The notes beneath the pieces are model-generated. The model did not search any database and was not told the origin of the DNA. It saw only the letters and a list, made by a program, of their open reading frames with translations. Positions 60,499-64,000 of a stretch of 64,000 nt of DNA are shown here, in pieces (the first letter of the stretch is position 1; every line of letters begins with the position of its first letter). Source of the DNA: Planctomycetota bacterium (GTDB taxonomy: Bacteria; Planctomycetota; Phycisphaerae; Phycisphaerales; UBA1924). The stretch lies in NCBI GenBank assembly GCA_017303555.1, contig JAFLCN010000017.1, positions 23,992 through 87,991 on the forward strand, written 5' to 3'. The translations under genes and the position numbers were made by a program.

Positions 60499-61926
60499 TT
60501 AGCACTCGCTGATACTCACCGCCACCGCCAATCCACCCTCCGCCGTCTCTTTGTACTTGTGGTTCATGTCCTTCGCCGTCTGCCACATCGTCGCGATCAC
60601 CTGATCAAGACTCACCTTCGCGTTCGCCGGGTCGCTCTCGAGCGCCACATTCGCCGCCGTGATCGCTTTGATCGCGCCCATCGTGTTCCGCTCGATGCAC
60701 GGAATCTGCACCAATCCCCCGATCGGATCGCACGTCATGCCCAGGTGGTGCTCCATCGCAATCTCCGCCGCCATCAACACCTGTCCGGGCGAACCGCCCA
60801 GCACCTGCGTCAACCCGGCGGCAGCCATCGCGCTGCTCACACCAATCTCCGCCTGGCAACCGCCCATCGCCGCGCTGATCGTCGCGCCCTTCTTGAAGAG
60901 GCTCCCCACTTCTCCCGCCGCCAGCATGAAATCGATCGTCGCATCATCGCTCATGCTCTTGAAGCAACTCGCATACATCATCACCGCCGGAATCACGCCG
61001 GCAGCTCCGTTCGTCGGCGCTGTGACAACACGCCCAAAGCACGCGTTCTCTTCATTCACCGCCAGCGCAAACGCGCTCACCCACTTCAGGATCGATTCAA
61101 AGTCCCGAGCGCTCACCGCGACTCCGCCCATCCACTCATCAAAGTCCGGCAACTTTCCCGCACTCATCGCCTCTGTTTTCAGCAGCTTCCGGCTCATCTT
61201 CGCCGCACGCCGCACGACATTCAGCCCGCCCGGCAACACGCCTTCCGTATTACACCCGCGCCAAATGCACGACTGCATCTCCCGCCAGATGTGCAGCAAT
61301 CCCTCGCGAATCTCCGCACCATTCCGCCACGTCAGTTCATTCCGACCCACGATCTGCGGAATGCTCGCATCCTGCATCCCGCAGTACGCCAGTAACTGCG
61401 CCGCGTGCTCGATCGGGAAAGGAAGAACCTTCGCATGACTCCCGCTCGGCGCTTCACCTTCCTGCACGACAAACCCGCCGCCCACGGAGTAGTACGTCTC
61501 CGAGTAGACCGATCCATCATCAAACGTCGCCGTGAACGTCACACCATTCGGATGGAACGGCAGCGCCGTATCCATATGGAACATCACATCGCGCGCAAAG
61601 TCGAAATCGATCGCGTGCTTCCCCGCCAGTTGAAGCAAGCCCCGCTGCTTCGTCTCCTCAACTCGTTCGGTCAGCCCCTCCACCACGCACGTCACCGGAT
61701 CTTCGCCGCTCAGCGCGAGAATCACCGCGAGGTCCGTCCCGTGTCCCTTGCCGGTCTTCGCGAGCGATCCATACAGATCCGTCCGCACGCGCCGAACCCG
61801 CGGCAGCTCCGCGCGCTCCGACACCGCGTTCAAAAACCTCTGCGCTGCGCGCCACGGCCCCATCGTGTGACTGCTCGACGGCCCCACGCCAACCTTGAAA
61901 ATGTCAAAGACCGAAATCGATTCCAT
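60499..61926 (-). CDS. sdaA: L-serine ammonia-lyase, iron-sulfur dependent
   Basis: Converts L-serine to pyruvate and ammonia; 475 residues from MESISVFDIFKVGVGPSSSHTMGP. The beta domain includes GSLAKTGKGHGTD and the alpha domain GAAGVIPAVMMYASCF and KKGATISAAMGGCQAEIGVSSAMAAAGL, IAMEHHLGMTCDPIGGLVQIPCIERN, with three of the cysteines that hold the 4Fe-4S cluster. The C-terminal residue is Cys (SISEC), as required for cluster coordination in the family. 97 bp divergent from a small membrane protein gene. Confidence 0.95.
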   Translation of the reverse strand: MESISVFDIFKVGVGPSSSHTMGPWRAAQRFLNAVSERAELPRVRRVRTDLYGSLAKTGKGHGTDLAVILALSGEDPVTCVVEGLTERVEETKQRGLLQLAGKHAIDFDFARDVMFHMDTALPFHPNGVTFTATFDDGSVYSETYYSVGGGFVVQEGEAPSGSHAKVLPFPIEHAAQLLAYCGMQDASIPQIVGRNELTWRNGAEIREGLLHIWREMQSCIWRGCNTEGVLPGGLNVVRRAAKMSRKLLKTEAMSAGKLPDFDEWMGGVAVSARDFESILKWVSAFALAVNEENACFGRVVTAPTNGAAGVIPAVMMYASCFKSMSDDATIDFMLAAGEVGSLFKKGATISAAMGGCQAEIGVSSAMAAAGLTQVLGGSPGQVLMAAEIAMEHHLGMTCDPIGGLVQIPCIERNTMGAIKAITAANVALESDPANAKVSLDQVIATMWQTAKDMNHKYKETAEGGLAVAVSISEC

Positions 61927-62023
61927 GGCTTGTTCATTCTTGCTACGGACCTGAACCGATCCCGGATCGCGCATCTGGTCCGACGTCTGCGGCATTACCG
62001 CCAGCGTAGCCGATACCAGCCCC

Positions 62024-62245
62024 ATGCTCTCCAAACGCGGCTCCGACATCCTCTTTCTCGCCCTCCTCATCCTCATCGCCGCCGCCTGCTGCGCCCTCGT
62101 CCTCTCCATCGCCTGGTTCGGGGTCGATTCCTACCTCTTGGCGCGCACGCTGAAGGCCACCGCCCTCGGCTGGCTCGTCGCCTTCCCCGTCACCCTGCTC
62201 CTCAGCGGCAAAGTGCGAAGTTTGACAACGGCACTGGCGCGTTGA
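62024..62245 (+). CDS. Possible small two-helix membrane protein
   Basis: A 73-residue frame with two hydrophobic segments (ILFLALLILIAAACCALVLS; ALGWLVAFPVTLLLSG) and a charged middle. The ATG has no clear RBS. Could be real (small membrane protein) or chance; the amino-acid pattern and position favour real. Its end runs into the 42-bp repeat. Confidence 0.5.
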   Translation: MLSKRGSDILFLALLILIAAACCALVLSIAWFGVDSYLLARTLKATALGWLVAFPVTLLLSGKVRSLTTALAR

Positions 62246-62250
62246 CGCCC

Positions 62251-62292
62251 TTCCGAAGCCCCCTCCCCGAGGGAGGGGGTTGGGGGTGGGAG
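62251..62292. repeat. Interspersed repeat, copy 2
   Basis: Same element as at 56349-56390 (one mismatch in 42 bp, 35 bp identical), between the small membrane protein gene and thiL. Confidence 0.85.
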
Positions 62293-62352
62293 AGCAATCG
62301 CGCCGCAAATTTGAAATGCTCGATTTGCCCCCATTCCTTCTACTCTTCTTCC

Positions 62353-63258
62353 TTGCGCGAATCCGACCTCCTCTCCGCCATCGCATCCCGCTCCGCAAAC
62401 CTCGGAGCCCGGTTCCCCCACGTCCTCACCGGCCCCGGCGATGACTGCGCTGTCGTCCGCATCGGCACCACCGATTGCCTCCTCACCGTCGATCAGGTCA
62501 TCGAAGATCGCCACTTCAAAAAGGGCACACCCCTCGACCTCATCGCCCGCAAAGCGATCGCCCGCTCCATCTCCGATATCGCCGCCATGGCCGGCACACC
62601 GATCTGCGCTCTCGCGACCGGCGCGTTCTCGAAAGACTTTGATCAAGCCCACGCCGACGAACTCTCCGCCGCGCTCAAGCGCTGGGGCGAATACTGGAAT
62701 TGCCCGCTCGTCGGAGGCGACATCGCCTCGCTCCCGCGCGAGACCGATCCGCTCACCCTCACCGTCACCGTGCTCGGCAGCACGCACGCTGCCCGCGGCC
62801 CAATCCTCCGCTCCGGCGCACAGCCCGGCGATTCCATCTACGTCACCGGAAAACTCGGCGGCTCTTTCGACCCCGCCACCGGACTCGGCAAACACCTCAC
62901 GTTCGAACCCCGCCTCGCCGAAGCCCGCGCACTCGCCGATGCGCTCGGCCCAAACCTGCACGCCATGATGGATCTTTCCGACGGCCTCGGCCGCGATGCT
63001 TCGCGCATGGCCGATGCCTCACGCGCGCACTTCGAGCTCCAGGCCGACCTGATCCCACGCAACGCCCCCGATTGGCACCGCGCCGCCTCCGAGGGCGAGG
63101 ATTACGAACTCCTTTTCACGGCCTCCGGCCACGTCCCCGCAGCCGTTGCAAACAGTGCTGTCACCCGCATCGGAACCGTCTCTTCCGGTTCGGGCTGCTT
63201 CATCATCGAAAGCACCAACTCCATCAACGCCCGCGATCTCGGCTGGGATCACACCTGA
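62353..63258 (+). CDS. thiL: Thiamine-monophosphate kinase
   Basis: Last step of thiamine diphosphate synthesis: phosphorylates thiamine phosphate. 301 residues from a TTG (LRESDLLSAI), the only start that keeps the N-terminal helix. PurM-fold blocks: GPGDDCAVV, LTVDQVIEDRHF, ISDIAAMAG, GGDIASLP, and DLSDGLGRDASRMADAS; EGEDYELLFT at the end. Gene for tsaE starts 27 bp downstream, so the two are likely co-transcribed. Confidence 0.92.
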   Translation: MRESDLLSAIASRSANLGARFPHVLTGPGDDCAVVRIGTTDCLLTVDQVIEDRHFKKGTPLDLIARKAIARSISDIAAMAGTPICALATGAFSKDFDQAHADELSAALKRWGEYWNCPLVGGDIASLPRETDPLTLTVTVLGSTHAARGPILRSGAQPGDSIYVTGKLGGSFDPATGLGKHLTFEPRLAEARALADALGPNLHAMMDLSDGLGRDASRMADASRAHFELQADLIPRNAPDWHRAASEGEDYELLFTASGHVPAAVANSAVTRIGTVSSGSGCFIIESTNSINARDLGWDHT

Positions 63259-63284
63259 ACGTCCGCCCACGAAAAAGCCTCACC

Positions 63285-64000
<716 letters not shown>

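Overview
The window is high-GC bacterial chromosome, most likely from a planctomycete of the class Phycisphaerae. The signs are family-level. Several secreted proteins end in a V/I-PAPG motif, a short hydrophobic helix and a run of arginines, which is the PEP-CTERM-like signal common in that class. Two secreted proteins end in paired dockerin-like calcium loops (NGD..TDDADF type). Membrane proteins carry a C-x2-CGY-x-L-x-GL...CPECS zinc ribbon. A bacterial deoxyhypusine-synthase-like gene and many GTG/TTG starts fit too. Nothing looks like a prophage or an intact insertion sequence, and I found no tRNA, rRNA or CRISPR array.

Layout. 0-20 kb is mostly housekeeping: the 3' part of atpG, a glycosyltransferase, a minus-strand run queA-murA-(cysteine-less thioredoxin-fold protein)-trmL, a SpoIID-type lipoprotein, a PIG-L deacetylase, mgtE, a His-rich P1B-type metal ATPase, gpsA, a PAPG-type secreted protein, an S1/P1 nuclease, an MgtC-like protein and dnaB. 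20-31 kb holds pdxH, rlmN, a family 2 glycosyltransferase, a large porin divergent from a PhoB/PhoR-like two-component pair, then phoH and pgpH. At 31-34.4 kb is the least orderly stretch: an NYN nuclease gene behind a structured leader, a decayed copy of the 3' end of dus, a DUF481 outer-membrane gene, and dus itself overlapping a MOSC gene.

34.9-53 kb is rich in exported proteins: lipoproteins, a coiled-coil membrane protein with a cysteine cluster, a tail-spike-like surface protein, two dockerin-like proteins, an oligopeptidase and a tandem array of three paralogous PAPG/RRRR proteins. Mixed with these are a Fpg/Nei glycosylase, an M24 peptidase and the deoxyhypusine-synthase homologue. 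53-64 kb has a SAM methyltransferase, three zinc-ribbon membrane proteins, a double FKBP isomerase, an HTH-like gene convergently overlapping a NUDIX gene, a HepT/MntA toxin-antitoxin pair, a CmcI-like methyltransferase, sdaA, thiL and a truncated tsaE. The window ends in 30 consecutive C, probably a sequencing artefact.

The best leads are the NYN locus with its leader, the dus duplication that brackets the DUF481 gene, the three-paralogue PAPG array, a 42-bp interspersed hairpin/G-rich repeat, and an SSB-tail-like C-terminus on DnaB. All functional calls rest on reading motifs by eye; no search was run.
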